DNA of 64,000 nt, from assembly GCA_030066215.1 (NCBI GenBank), contig JASJCA010000014.1:1-64000 (forward strand). The letters run 5' to 3'. The stretch is from Rhodobacter sp. (GTDB taxonomy: Bacteria > Pseudomonadota > Alphaproteobacteria > Rhodobacterales > Rhodobacteraceae). Shown here piece after piece: positions 16,881 through 25,398 of the stretch (its first letter is position 1; each line of letters opens with the position of its first letter). Position numbers and translations under genes: made by a program. The notes below the pieces were generated by a model, which saw only the letters and a program-made list of their open reading frames with translations, ran no database searches and had not been told where the DNA came from.

Positions 16881-17954
16881 ATGTCGTACTTTCAGCCGGA
16901 ATTTCAGGCCACGACCGCCGCGGTGCGCGTCGCCTTCGGCGCCGGCGCGCGGCATCGGGTGGCCGACGAGATCCGGGCTTTGGGCTGCAGCCGGGCGATG
17001 GTGCTGTCGACGCCGCCGCAATCGGACACCGCGATGGCCTTTGCCGAAGACATCGGACCGCTGGCCGCCGGCGTTTTTACCCGCGCGGCGATGCACACCC
17101 CGGTCGAGGTGACCGACGAGGCGGTGCGGCACGTGGCCGAGACCGGCGCCGATTGCCTGGTCGCGGTGGGCGGCGGGTCGACCACAGGGCTCGGCAAGGC
17201 CATCGCCTACCGCACCGACCTGCCGCAAATCGTGGTGCCGACGACCTATGCCGGGTCCGAGGCGACGCCGATCCTGGGCCAAACCGAAGCCGGGCGGAAG
17301 ACCACCGTGAGCGACCCCAAGGTGCAGCCCGAGGTGATCCTCTACGACGCCGAACTGGTGCGCAGCCTGCCGGTGGCGATGACCGTGACCAGCGCGCTCA
17401 ACGCCATGGCGCATGCGGCCGAGGCGCTTTACGCGCAAAACCGCAATCCGGTCTCGACGGCGCTGGCGATTGAAGGGCTGCAGGCGTTCCACGACGCGCT
17501 GCCGCGGGTTTTGACCGATCCCGGCGACCTTCAGGCGCGCGGCGAGACGCTTTACGGCGCCTGGCTGTGCGGCACGGTGTTGGGGCAGGTCGGCATGGCG
17601 CTGCACCACAAGCTTTGCCACACGCTGGGCGGCTCCTTCGGGCTGCCGCATGCCGAGACCCATGCCGTCGTTCTGCCGCACGCCACCGCGTTCAACGCCC
17701 GCGCGGTGCCGGACCTGCTGCGCCCGGTCTGTGACATCTATGGCGGCGACAATGCCGGGCTGGCGCTGCATCGCTTCGCCCGCAAGGTCGGCGCACCGCT
17801 GGCGCTGCGCGACCTGGGGTTGGCCGAGGCCGATCTGGACGTGGCGGCGCGCCAGGCCACCGAGAACCCGTATTGGAACCCGCAGCCTGTCGAGCGCGAC
17901 GCGATCCGCGCGCTGCTGCAGGCCGCTTGGGCCGGCGAGACGCCGGTTCATTGA
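16881..17954 (+). CDS. Maleylacetate reductase
   Basis: 357 residues of the iron-containing alcohol dehydrogenase superfamily, typical length for the enzyme. A Gly-rich NAD(P) motif (LVAVGGGSTTGLGKAIA) is followed by IVVPTTYAGSEATPILG and the metal/active-site His region (HHKLCHTLGGSFGLPHAETH). It reduces maleylacetate to 3-oxoadipate with NAD(P)H, the last dedicated step of hydroxyquinol degradation. The hydroxyquinol 1,2-dioxygenase at 25399-26292 in the same operon makes its substrate. First gene of the operon, 97 bases from the divergent LysR gene. Confidence 0.93.
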   Translation: MSYFQPEFQATTAAVRVAFGAGARHRVADEIRALGCSRAMVLSTPPQSDTAMAFAEDIGPLAAGVFTRAAMHTPVEVTDEAVRHVAETGADCLVAVGGGSTTGLGKAIAYRTDLPQIVVPTTYAGSEATPILGQTEAGRKTTVSDPKVQPEVILYDAELVRSLPVAMTVTSALNAMAHAAEALYAQNRNPVSTALAIEGLQAFHDALPRVLTDPGDLQARGETLYGAWLCGTVLGQVGMALHHKLCHTLGGSFGLPHAETHAVVLPHATAFNARAVPDLLRPVCDIYGGDNAGLALHRFARKVGAPLALRDLGLAEADLDVAARQATENPYWNPQPVERDAIRALLQAAWAGETPVH

Positions 17955-17976
17955 GACATCTCGAGGGAGGAGAGAC

Positions 17977-19251
17977 ATGCTCACACGCAGGAAACTGTTG
18001 AAATCATCCGCCGCCACCGGATTGACCCTGGCCGCGGGCGGGCTCGCCGCGCCGGCGATCGCGCAAGGCGCGAAGATCAAGCTGGGCTATGTCAGCCCGC
18101 AATCGGGGCCGCTGGCGGCCTTCGCCGAGGCCGACCAGTTCATCCTCGACGGCTTTGCCGGCACCGAGGCGGCGTCCAACTTCGAGGTGATCGTCAAGGA
18201 CAGCCAGTCGAACCCCAACCGCGCGGCCGAGGTGGCCAAGGAGCTGATCGTCGACGACGAGGTCGACCTGATGCTGGTGGCCTCGACGCCGGAGACGACG
18301 AACCCGGTGGCCACGACCTGCGAGAACGAAGAGGTACCGGTGATCTCGACCGTTGCACCGTGGCAGCCCTGGTTCATCGGCCAGCAGGGCAATCCCGGCG
18401 ATCCCGGCTCGTGGGAGCCCTTCGCCTATGCCTATCACTTCTTCTGGGGGCTCGAGGACGTGATCGCGGTCTTCACCAACATGTGGGGCCAGCTCGACAC
18501 CAACAAGTCGGTGGGCGGGCTCTTTCCCAACGACGGCGACGGCAATGCCTGGGGCGATCCGGTGGTGGGCTTCCCGCCGGTGCTGGATAGCCTTGGCTAC
18601 GCGCTCACCGATCCAGGCCGCTATCAGAACCTCACCGACGATTTCTCGGCCCAGATCAACGCCTTCAAGCAAGCCAGCGTCGAGATCGTCACCGGCGTGG
18701 TGATCCCGCCTGACTTCACGACGTTTTGGACCCAGGCCAAGCAGCAGGGCTTCACGCCGAAAGCCGCTTCGATCGGCAAGGCGATCCTGTTCCCGCAGGC
18801 GGTCGAGGCCCTGGGCGACACCGGGCACAATCTGTCGTCGGAGGTCTGGTGGTCGCCGTCGCACCCGTTCGCGTCGTCGCTAACCGGCCAGTCGTCCGCC
18901 GAGGTCGCGGCGGGCTACGAGGCGGCGACGGGCAAGCAGTGGACCCAGCCGATCGGCTTCGTGCACGCGCTGTTCGAGCTTGCCGCCGACGTGATGGGCC
19001 GGGTCGACGATGCCGGCGATCCGGATGCGGTGGCCGAGGCGATCGCGGCCTCGAGCCTCGACACGGTGGTCGGGCCGATCGCCTGGAACGGCGCCAAGCT
19101 GCCGCCGTTTGCGGCGGCTAACGTGGCCAAGACGCCGCTCGTCGGCGGCCAGTGGCGGCTGAAGGACGGCGGCGGCTATGACCTTGTCATCGTCGACAAC
19201 CAGACCGCGCCCGACGTGCCGACCGGCGGCACGATGGAGGCCATCGTCTGA
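17977..19251 (+). CDS. ABC transporter substrate-binding protein (branched-chain amino acid/amide type)
   Basis: 424 residues. It begins with a Tat-type signal (TRRKLLKSSAATG) ending near APAIAQG, then a Peripla_BP_6 fold (KIKLGYVSPQSGPLAAFAEAD). The start at 17977 follows GGGAGGAGAG. It is the periplasmic receptor for the LivGFHM-like transporter encoded next. Its place between maleylacetate reductase and the ring hydroxylase suggests the ligand is an aromatic compound rather than an amino acid. A Tat signal would let it fold in the cytoplasm before export. Confidence 0.88.
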   Translation: MLTRRKLLKSSAATGLTLAAGGLAAPAIAQGAKIKLGYVSPQSGPLAAFAEADQFILDGFAGTEAASNFEVIVKDSQSNPNRAAEVAKELIVDDEVDLMLVASTPETTNPVATTCENEEVPVISTVAPWQPWFIGQQGNPGDPGSWEPFAYAYHFFWGLEDVIAVFTNMWGQLDTNKSVGGLFPNDGDGNAWGDPVVGFPPVLDSLGYALTDPGRYQNLTDDFSAQINAFKQASVEIVTGVVIPPDFTTFWTQAKQQGFTPKAASIGKAILFPQAVEALGDTGHNLSSEVWWSPSHPFASSLTGQSSAEVAAGYEAATGKQWTQPIGFVHALFELAADVMGRVDDAGDPDAVAEAIAASSLDTVVGPIAWNGAKLPPFAAANVAKTPLVGGQWRLKDGGGYDLVIVDNQTAPDVPTGGTMEAIV

Positions 19252-19263
19252 CGACCGAATTGT

Positions 19264-19315
19264 GTCCCGGCCCCGGGGCCGGGACTCTGGTTTCTCCCCG
19301 TCCTGACGGACGGGG
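19264..19315 (+). terminator. Tandem hairpins after the binding-protein gene
   Basis: GTCCCGGCCCC/GGGGCCGGGAC is a perfect 22-base palindrome (19264-19285). CCCCGTCC-TGAC-GGACGGGG (19296-19315) follows. Both lie between the binding-protein gene and the first ATPase gene without a long U run. They probably stabilise the upstream message and attenuate transcription into the ATPase and permease genes. Confidence 0.6.
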
Positions 19316-19347
19316 CCCCGCCGCACTGACGCGGGCGAAGGAGTGAG

Positions 19348-20067
19348 ATGTCGATCCTGGCGCTGCAGAACGTGTCGAAGAGCTTTGGCTCGCTGAAGGT
19401 CACCGACGGGGTAAGCTTCGAGGTGCCCGAGGGCCAGGCGCTGGGCATCATCGGGCCGAACGGCGCCGGCAAGTCGACATTGTTCAACCTGATCACCGGG
19501 AACCTGTTTTCGGATGCCGGGACAATCCGGTTTCTGGGGCGGGACGTGACGCGGGTGCCGGCGATGACACGGTGCCTGAACGGGATCGGCCGGTCGTTCC
19601 AGATCCCGCAGCCCTTCGAGAAGCTGACGGTGTTCGAAAACCTCGTCGTTGCGGCGGCTTTCGGGCAGGACGCGCGCGAGGCCGAAGTGCACGGATTCTG
19701 CGCCGAGGTGCTGGACGAGACGGGGCTGATCGGGCGGGCGAACGAGCCGGCGGGGGGGCTGTCGCTTTTGGAGCGCAAGCGGCTGGAGCTGGCCCGCGCG
19801 ATGGCGACGCGGCCGAAGCTGCTGTTGCTGGACGAGATCGCGGGCGGGCTGACGGATGCCGAATGCGGCGCGCTGATCGCCACCATCGGAGAGATCCACG
19901 GTCAGGGCACGACGATCATCTGGATCGAGCATGTACTGCATGCCCTGACCGCGGTGGTCGAGCGGCTGTTGGTGCTGGATTTCGGACGGGTGATCGGGAT
20001 CGGCGATCCGGCCGAGATCATGGAGAGCCGCGAGGTCAAGGAGATCTATCTGGGGATCGAGGTATGA
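19348..20067 (+). CDS. ABC transporter ATPase, LivG-like
   Basis: 239 residues. Walker A GPNGAGKST (about residue 36), Walker B LLLLDEIAGGLTD and switch His in IEHVLHAL. The signature region reads LSLLERKRLELARA rather than the LSGGQ form; LLxRKRLELARA variants occur in this transporter subfamily. Cytoplasmic partner of the LivF-like ATPase, whose start it overlaps by ATGA. The initiator at 19348 follows GGAG. Confidence 0.9.
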   Translation: MSILALQNVSKSFGSLKVTDGVSFEVPEGQALGIIGPNGAGKSTLFNLITGNLFSDAGTIRFLGRDVTRVPAMTRCLNGIGRSFQIPQPFEKLTVFENLVVAAAFGQDAREAEVHGFCAEVLDETGLIGRANEPAGGLSLLERKRLELARAMATRPKLLLLDEIAGGLTDAECGALIATIGEIHGQGTTIIWIEHVLHALTAVVERLLVLDFGRVIGIGDPAEIMESREVKEIYLGIEV

Positions 20068-20846
20068 GCCTGCTTGAGACCCACGGACTGACGGCGTTCT
20101 ACGGCGATTTCCAGGCGCTTTTCGGCGTCGACATCCGGCTGGAGCGCGGCGAGACGGTGGCGATCATCGGCGCCAACGGGGCTGGCAAGACGACGCTGAT
20201 GCGCTCGATCGCGGGGGTCTTGCGGAACGCGCCCGGCATGATCCGGCATGACGGGGCCGAGGTCGGCGCGCTGCCGGCGGACACGGTGATGAAGCGCGGC
20301 ATCGCGATGGTGCCCGAGGGGCGGCGGCTGTTTCCGTCGCTCAGCGTCGAGGAGAACCTGGTGATCGGCGGCCAGCACAAGGGCGGGCGGGATTTCGGCG
20401 ACCGGCTGGATGCGATGCTGGGCCGTGGCGCGGCGACGTTGGCGGCGCATGCGCATGGCTCGGGCTATTGGACGCTGGAGACGGTCTATGCGCTGTTCCC
20501 GATCCTTGAGGAGCGCAAGGACAATCCCGGCACGGCGCTCAGCGGCGGGCAGCAGCAGATGGTCGCCATCGGCCGGGCGCTGATGTCGAACCCCGAGGTG
20601 CTCTTGTGCGACGAGATCAGCCTGGGGCTGGCGCCGGTGGTGATCAAGGACATCTACGCGGCGTTGCCGAAGATCAAGGAGAGCGGCGCAAGCGTCATTG
20701 TGGTCGAGCAGGACATCGGCCAGGCGCTGAAGGTGGCCGACCGGGTCTATTGCATGATGGAGGGCCGCGTGACGCTGGAGGGGCGGCCGGGCGAGATTGG
20801 CCGCGAGGCGATCCACGAGGCGTATTTCGGGGCGAAGGCGCAATGA
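20064..20846 (+). CDS. ABC transporter ATPase, LivF-like
   Basis: 260 residues, about 20 longer than typical LivF owing to an insert near residues 110-140 (GGRDFGDRLDAMLGRGAATL). Walker A GANGAGKTT, signature LSGGQQQMVAIGRAL, Walker B EVLLCDEISLGLAP and the switch region VVEQDIGQAL. The ATG at 20064 overlaps the end of the LivG-like gene. Pairs with it to power the permeases at 21088-23012. Confidence 0.9.
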   Translation: MSLLETHGLTAFYGDFQALFGVDIRLERGETVAIIGANGAGKTTLMRSIAGVLRNAPGMIRHDGAEVGALPADTVMKRGIAMVPEGRRLFPSLSVEENLVIGGQHKGGRDFGDRLDAMLGRGAATLAAHAHGSGYWTLETVYALFPILEERKDNPGTALSGGQQQMVAIGRALMSNPEVLLCDEISLGLAPVVIKDIYAALPKIKESGASVIVVEQDIGQALKVADRVYCMMEGRVTLEGRPGEIGREAIHEAYFGAKAQ

Positions 20847-20863
20847 CTGGCGCGTGCGCCAGT
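20846..20863 (+). terminator. Palindrome at the end of the LivF-like gene
   Basis: ACTGGCGC-GT-GCGCCAGT, 8-base arms, begins in the stop codon. A second short inverted repeat, ATTGGC-GCA-GCCAAT, follows at 20886-20900. Both probably act as message-stabilising hairpins or weak terminators in the 241-base gap. Confidence 0.4.
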
Positions 20864-20947
20864 ACGCGCCGAGTGCGGGGACGCGATTGGCGCAGCCAAT
20901 TGCGGCCGGACACCCCGGAAATTGGGGGAATTTCGGCTGTCTGTAAA

Positions 20948-20980
20948 ACGTCGGTACTACGTCGGTATCACGTCGGTACT
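20948..20980. repeat. Three tandem copies of an 11-base unit
   Basis: ACGTCGGTACT, ACGTCGGTATC and ACGTCGGTACT lie head to tail with an 11-base period (about one helical turn) in the gap between the ATPase and permease genes. The phasing would place three identical faces on one side of the DNA, as in a protein-binding array. No protein is known for it here. Confidence 0.6.
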
Positions 20981-21028
20981 GCAGCGCAGAATTTCGAGCG
21001 GTTTCGCCGCGCTCTGCGCGTCGACCGG

Positions 21029-21047
21029 CTGGGGGCTCTGCCCCCAG
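21029..21047 (+). terminator. Stem-loop before the LivH-like permease gene
   Basis: CTGGGGGC-TCT-GCCCCCAG, 8-base arms, followed by a C-rich stretch and then GAGATATTTC. G-rich/C-rich hairpins followed by such a stretch recur between genes of Rhodobacteraceae, from memory of those genomes. It precedes the ribosome site of the permease by about 25 bases. Confidence 0.45.
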
Positions 21048-21087
21048 ACCCCCGAGATATTTCTTGCCAGATGAAGGAGCCATCGCG

Positions 21088-21951
21088 GTGATCTGGGTCG
21101 ACACCATCGTGCAGGGCGTTCTCTTGGGCGGGCTCTATGCGCTCTTTGCCGCGGGGCTGAGCCTGGTCTTCGGGATCATGCGGCTGGTGAACCTTGCCCA
21201 TGGCGATCTGATCGTGATGGGGGCCTATCTGATCCTGGTCCTGGTGACGGCGTTGGGGCTGGGGCCGTTTCTGGCCGCGTTGGTGGCGGCGCCGGTGATG
21301 TTTCTGATCGGCTGGTCGTTGCAGAAATTCGTGCTGAACCGGACGCTGGGCGAGGACATCCTACCGCCGCTACTGGTGACCTTCGGGCTGTCGATCGTGC
21401 TGCAGAACGTGCTGCTTGAGGGCTTCTCGGCGGACAGCCAGCGGATTTCGGCGGGGGCGCTGGAGACGGCGTCGCTGGCGCTGGGGCCGGTGAACGTGGG
21501 CGTGATGCCGCTGATGACCTTTGCCAGCGCGGTTTTGGTGATCGTGGCGCTGAACCAGATCTTCTATCGCACCGCCATCGGGCGGGCGTTTCGGGCGACC
21601 TCGGACGATGCGGTGACGGCCTCGCTGATGGGGATCCGGCCGGGGCGGGTTTTCGCGACGGCGACTGGGATCGCGATGGTCGTGGTGACGATCGCGGCGC
21701 TGTATCTGGGCGTGCGGGCCAACTTTGACCCCTCGATCGGGCCGGCGCGGCTGATCTACGCCTTCGAGGCGGTGATCATCGGCGGTTTGGGCTCGCTCTG
21801 GGGCACGCTGGCGGGCGGGATCATCATCGGGGTAGCGCAGACCGTGGGGGCGGCGATCAACCCGGAATGGCAGATCTTGGCGGGCCATGTCGCGTTTCTG
21901 GTCGTTCTGCTGCTGCGGCCCCGGGGCCTCTTTCCGCGGGGGAGCGACTGA
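21088..21951 (+). CDS. ABC transporter permease, LivH-like
   Basis: 287 residues with about eight membrane segments and the family signature regions (GLSLVFGIMRLVNLAHGDLIVMG and GLGSLWGTLAGGIIIG). The GTG at 21088 is taken as the start because AAGGAG lies eight bases upstream; a TTG at 21064 would overlap that site. The final TGATG overlaps the next permease. It forms the transmembrane channel together with the LivM-like protein. Confidence 0.9.
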   Translation: MIWVDTIVQGVLLGGLYALFAAGLSLVFGIMRLVNLAHGDLIVMGAYLILVLVTALGLGPFLAALVAAPVMFLIGWSLQKFVLNRTLGEDILPPLLVTFGLSIVLQNVLLEGFSADSQRISAGALETASLALGPVNVGVMPLMTFASAVLVIVALNQIFYRTAIGRAFRATSDDAVTASLMGIRPGRVFATATGIAMVVVTIAALYLGVRANFDPSIGPARLIYAFEAVIIGGLGSLWGTLAGGIIIGVAQTVGAAINPEWQILAGHVAFLVVLLLRPRGLFPRGSD

Positions 21952-23012
21952 TGGCCTATCAGGTGTCCACCCGGACCCGGGCGTCGTCGGTGGCGGCCAT
22001 TGTGGCCGTGGCCGTCGTGGCGCTCTTAATCGTCGCGCCAGCCTTCGCGTCGCGCGGGCTGATCCAGGATTTGTTCTTCATCCTCACGATGCTGGTCCTG
22101 GCGCAGTTCTGGAACCTGCTGGCCGGCTATGGCGGGCTGGTGTCGGTGGGGCAGCAGGCGTTTGTGGGCTTCGGGGCCTATGCGCTGTTCGGCGCGGTGA
22201 TCCTGTGGGGGCTGGACCCGGTGCCGGCGGTGCTGGCGGCCGGCGTCGCGGCGCTGGTTCTGGCGTTTCCGACGGCGTTCTTCGCCTTCCGCCTGGCGGG
22301 TGCCTATTTCGCCATCGGCACTTGGGTGATCGCCGAAGTCACACGGCTTTCGGTGGCGCAGTGGAAGGCGGTGGGCGGCGGCACCGGCACCTCGCTGCCG
22401 CGGTCGGCGACCCGCGACATGTGGTTCGTCGACGCCATCAAAGCGCTGTTCGACGTCAAGACCAGCGCGGCGCGCGACATCCTGGCCTACTGGCTGGCGC
22501 TGGCGCTGGCGGTGGCCACGATCGGCGGGATCTACTGGCTTTTGCGCACCAAGCGCGGCCTCGCCCTGGCTGCGGTGCGCGACAACATCGAGGCGGCGCG
22601 GTCGGTGGGCGTCGATGCCGGGCGGATGAAGTGGGTCGTCTTCCTGGTCTCGGCCTTCGGCACCGGGCTCGCCGGCGGGCTGATCTATATGCAGAAGGCG
22701 CGGATTTCGCCGGACGCGGCGTTCAGCGTGGTCGACTGGACCGCCTACGTGATCTTCATCGTGGTGATCGGCGGCATCGGCACCATCGAGGGGCCGATCC
22801 TGGGCGTGCTTGTGTTCTTCGTGCTGCAATCGGTCCTGGCCGATTACGGGTCGTGGTACCTGATGCTGCTAGGACTGATCGGCATCGGCGTGATGCTGTT
22901 CGCCCCACGCGGCCTTTGGGGGCTGATCTCCGAACGAAGCGGGTTGCAGCTTTTCCCGGTGCGGCGGCGGCTGATCGGGCCCGGGACGCAAGCCAACACA
23001 AAAGGAGGATAA
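21951..23012 (+). CDS. ABC transporter permease, LivM-like
   Basis: 353 residues, about nine or ten membrane segments. The LivM core is clear (FWNLLAGYGGLVSVGQQAFVG, then LAAVRDNIEAARSVGVDAGRMKW, and GGIGTIEGPILGVL). The ATG at 21951 overlaps the LivH-like stop by one base. The stop lies in the strong ribosome site (AAAGGAGG) of the exported VOC protein gene, so translation is probably continuous. Confidence 0.9.
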   Translation: MAYQVSTRTRASSVAAIVAVAVVALLIVAPAFASRGLIQDLFFILTMLVLAQFWNLLAGYGGLVSVGQQAFVGFGAYALFGAVILWGLDPVPAVLAAGVAALVLAFPTAFFAFRLAGAYFAIGTWVIAEVTRLSVAQWKAVGGGTGTSLPRSATRDMWFVDAIKALFDVKTSAARDILAYWLALALAVATIGGIYWLLRTKRGLALAAVRDNIEAARSVGVDAGRMKWVVFLVSAFGTGLAGGLIYMQKARISPDAAFSVVDWTAYVIFIVVIGGIGTIEGPILGVLVFFVLQSVLADYGSWYLMLLGLIGIGVMLFAPRGLWGLISERSGLQLFPVRRRLIGPGTQANTKGG

Positions 23013-23016
23013 TCCG

Positions 23017-23604
23017 ATGCGGAGGACGATTTTGGCAGGCCTATGCGCGGCATTCGCGGTGCCGGCGCTGGCGGGGGGCCATGGCGGGCTGCCGGGCATG
23101 AAGGGGATCGACCATATCGGCTTCACCGTGCCGGATCTCGGCGAGGCGGTGGCGTTTTTCCGCGACGTGCTGGGCTGCGGCGAGTTCTATCCGCTGGGGC
23201 CGTTTTCGGGTGGCGACTCGACCTGGATGGCGGATCATCTGAACGTTGACGCCAAAGCGACGATCCCCGAGATGCGGCTGATGCGCTGCGGCAATGGCGC
23301 GAACCTGGAGATCTTTCAGTACACCGCGCCGGACCAGACCATGACCGGGCCGCGAAACTCGGACATTGGCGGGCATCACATCGCGTTTTACGTCGACGAT
23401 ATGGAGGCTGCCGTGGCCTATCTGCGCGACAATGGCGTGCAGGTGCTGGGCAACCCGACGACGATGACCGAGGGGCCGTCTGCGGGCGAGACCTGGGTCT
23501 ATTTCCTCGCCCCCTGGGGCATGCAGCTGGAACTTGTGAGCTATCCCGACGGCAAGGCCTACGAGGCCGAATTCGACGGGCGGCTCTGGGATCCGCGGTC
23601 GTAA
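23017..23604 (+). CDS. Exported VOC (glyoxalase/dioxygenase-fold) protein
   Basis: 195 residues. The first 19 form a clean Sec signal (RRTILAGLCAAFAVPALAG), which is unusual for the vicinal-oxygen-chelate superfamily. The rest is a two-module VOC fold with likely metal ligands at IDHIGF (His), LEIFQY (Glu), GGHHIAFYVDD (His) and MQLELVSY (Glu). VOC enzymes open, isomerise or epimerise small substrates on a divalent metal. Sitting between the transporter and the hydroxylase gene, it may modify or bind the aromatic substrate in the periplasm. Exact reaction unknown. Confidence 0.82.
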   Translation: MRRTILAGLCAAFAVPALAGGHGGLPGMKGIDHIGFTVPDLGEAVAFFRDVLGCGEFYPLGPFSGGDSTWMADHLNVDAKATIPEMRLMRCGNGANLEIFQYTAPDQTMTGPRNSDIGGHHIAFYVDDMEAAVAYLRDNGVQVLGNPTTMTEGPSAGETWVYFLAPWGMQLELVSYPDGKAYEAEFDGRLWDPRS

Positions 23605-23628
23605 CGCAAGCAGACGGGAGACGCCGCC

Positions 23629-25386
23629 ATGGCAAAGTATGAAACGGATGTTCTGATCATCGGCACCGGCCCGGCCGGGTCCGCCACGGCGGCGCTTTTG
23701 TCGAGCTACGGCATCGAGAACATGGCGATCAACCGCTACCGGTGGCTCGCCAATACGCCCAGGGCGCATATCACCAACCAGCGCACGATGGAGGTGCTGC
23801 GCGATCTCGGCCGCGAGGTCGAGGATGAGGCCTATATGCACGCCACCGAGCAGGACCTGATGGGCGAGAACGTGTTCTGCGAAAGCCTCGCGGGCGAGGA
23901 AATCGGCCGGATGAAGTCCTGGGGCAAGCACCCGTTGAGCCGGGCCGAGCACCACCTATCCTCACCCTGCCACATGAACGACCTGCCGCAGACCTTCATG
24001 GAGCCGCTTCTCTTCAAGACCGCCTGTTCGCGGGGCACGCAAGCGCGGATGTCGACGGAATACCTCAGCCACGAACAGGACGCCGACGGCGTGACGACGA
24101 CCTGCCGCGACCGGCTGTCGGGCGAGGAGTATCAGGTGCGATCGAAGTACCTCGTCGGCGCGGATGGCGGCAATTCGCTGGTGGCCGAGCATGCGGGTCT
24201 GGACTTCGAGGGCAAGATGGGCGTCGGCGGGTCGATGAACATCCTGTTCCGAGCGGACTTGTCGCGTTACGTCGCGCACCGGCCGAGCGTGCTTTACTGG
24301 GTGATGCAGCCCGGCGCGGATGTGGGCGGCATCGGCATGGGGCTGGTGCGCATGGTGCGGCCCTGGAACGAGTGGCTGATCGTCTGGGGCTACGACATCA
24401 GCCAGCCAGCGCCGGAGGTCGACGCGGCGATGGCGACACAGGTGGCGCGCCAGCTCGTCGGCGATCCGGAGCTGGAGATCGAGCTTCTCAGCGCCAACAC
24501 CTGGACGGTCAACAATATGTACGCCACGACGATGTCGGCGGGCCGGGTGTTCTGCATGGGCGACGCCACGCACCGGCATCCGCCGTCGAACGGTCTGGGG
24601 TCGAACACCTCGATCCAGGACAGCTTCAACCTCGCCTGGAAGCTGGCGGCGGTGCTGAAGGGGCAGGCGGGGGCGGCGCTGCTCGAGAGCTACAATGCCG
24701 AACGCGCGCCGGTGGCCAAGCAGATCGTGACGCGCGCCAACCAGTCGATCGCCGAGTTCGGGCCGATCTTCGAGGCCCTGGGCATGGCCGAGGGCGTGGA
24801 CCCCGAGGTGATGCAGCAGAACCTTCTGGCGCGCTGCGACGCGACGCCCGAGGCCGAGACGCAGCGTGCCGCGATCCGCGAGGCGATCGCCTTCAAGAAG
24901 TACGAATTCGACGCCCACGGGGTCGAGATGAACCAGCGTTACCGCTCGGACGCGATCGAAACCGACGGGCAGATCGAGCCGGCCTTCGAGCTCGATGCCG
25001 AACTGCACTACCAGCCCACCACCTGGCCCGGCGCGCGCCTGCCGCATTCCTGGGTCTTCGACCACGACACCGGGGCGCAATTCTCGACCCTCGATCTCTG
25101 TGGCCGGGGCAAGTTCACCTTGCTGACCGGGATCGGCGGCGAGGCCTGGCAAGGCGCGGCGAAGACTGTGGGCGACGCGCTTGGCATCGAGATCGCGGTG
25201 CACATCATCGGACCGCGGATGAAATACGTCGATCACACCGGCGACTGGGCCCGGGCGCGCGAGATCACCGATTCGGGCTGCGTGCTGACCCGGCCCGACC
25301 AGCACGTCGCATGGCGCGCGGGCGCGGTGACCGACGATCCGGCGGGTGACCTGCGCCGGGTGATGACCAAGATCCTGGCCCGCTGA
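23629..25386 (+). CDS. FAD-dependent phenol/resorcinol hydroxylase (TfdB-like)
   Basis: 585 residues, the length of 2,4-dichlorophenol 6-monooxygenase-type enzymes. An N-terminal FAD motif (VLIIGTGPAGSATAALL), the mid DG region (YLVGADGGNSLVAEHAG) and the GD motif (VFCMGDATHRHPPSNGLG) are followed by a C-terminal thioredoxin-like domain. It would add an ortho hydroxyl to a phenolic ring using NAD(P)H and O2. With hydroxyquinol dioxygenase immediately downstream, the product is most likely hydroxyquinol, so resorcinol or a related diphenol is the likely substrate. Confidence 0.88.
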   Translation: MAKYETDVLIIGTGPAGSATAALLSSYGIENMAINRYRWLANTPRAHITNQRTMEVLRDLGREVEDEAYMHATEQDLMGENVFCESLAGEEIGRMKSWGKHPLSRAEHHLSSPCHMNDLPQTFMEPLLFKTACSRGTQARMSTEYLSHEQDADGVTTTCRDRLSGEEYQVRSKYLVGADGGNSLVAEHAGLDFEGKMGVGGSMNILFRADLSRYVAHRPSVLYWVMQPGADVGGIGMGLVRMVRPWNEWLIVWGYDISQPAPEVDAAMATQVARQLVGDPELEIELLSANTWTVNNMYATTMSAGRVFCMGDATHRHPPSNGLGSNTSIQDSFNLAWKLAAVLKGQAGAALLESYNAERAPVAKQIVTRANQSIAEFGPIFEALGMAEGVDPEVMQQNLLARCDATPEAETQRAAIREAIAFKKYEFDAHGVEMNQRYRSDAIETDGQIEPAFELDAELHYQPTTWPGARLPHSWVFDHDTGAQFSTLDLCGRGKFTLLTGIGGEAWQGAAKTVGDALGIEIAVHIIGPRMKYVDHTGDWARAREITDSGCVLTRPDQHVAWRAGAVTDDPAGDLRRVMTKILAR

Positions 25387-25398
25387 GGAGAACAGACA

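Noticed and set aside
20948-20980. Tandem 11-base array considered as a CRISPR or plasmid iteron set.
   Set aside because: Units abut without spacers, number only three, and no replication or cas gene is near.
20846-21087. Possible small RNA or riboswitch in the gap between ABC transporter genes.
   Set aside because: Hairpins and a tandem repeat are present, but no known riboswitch core could be recognised.
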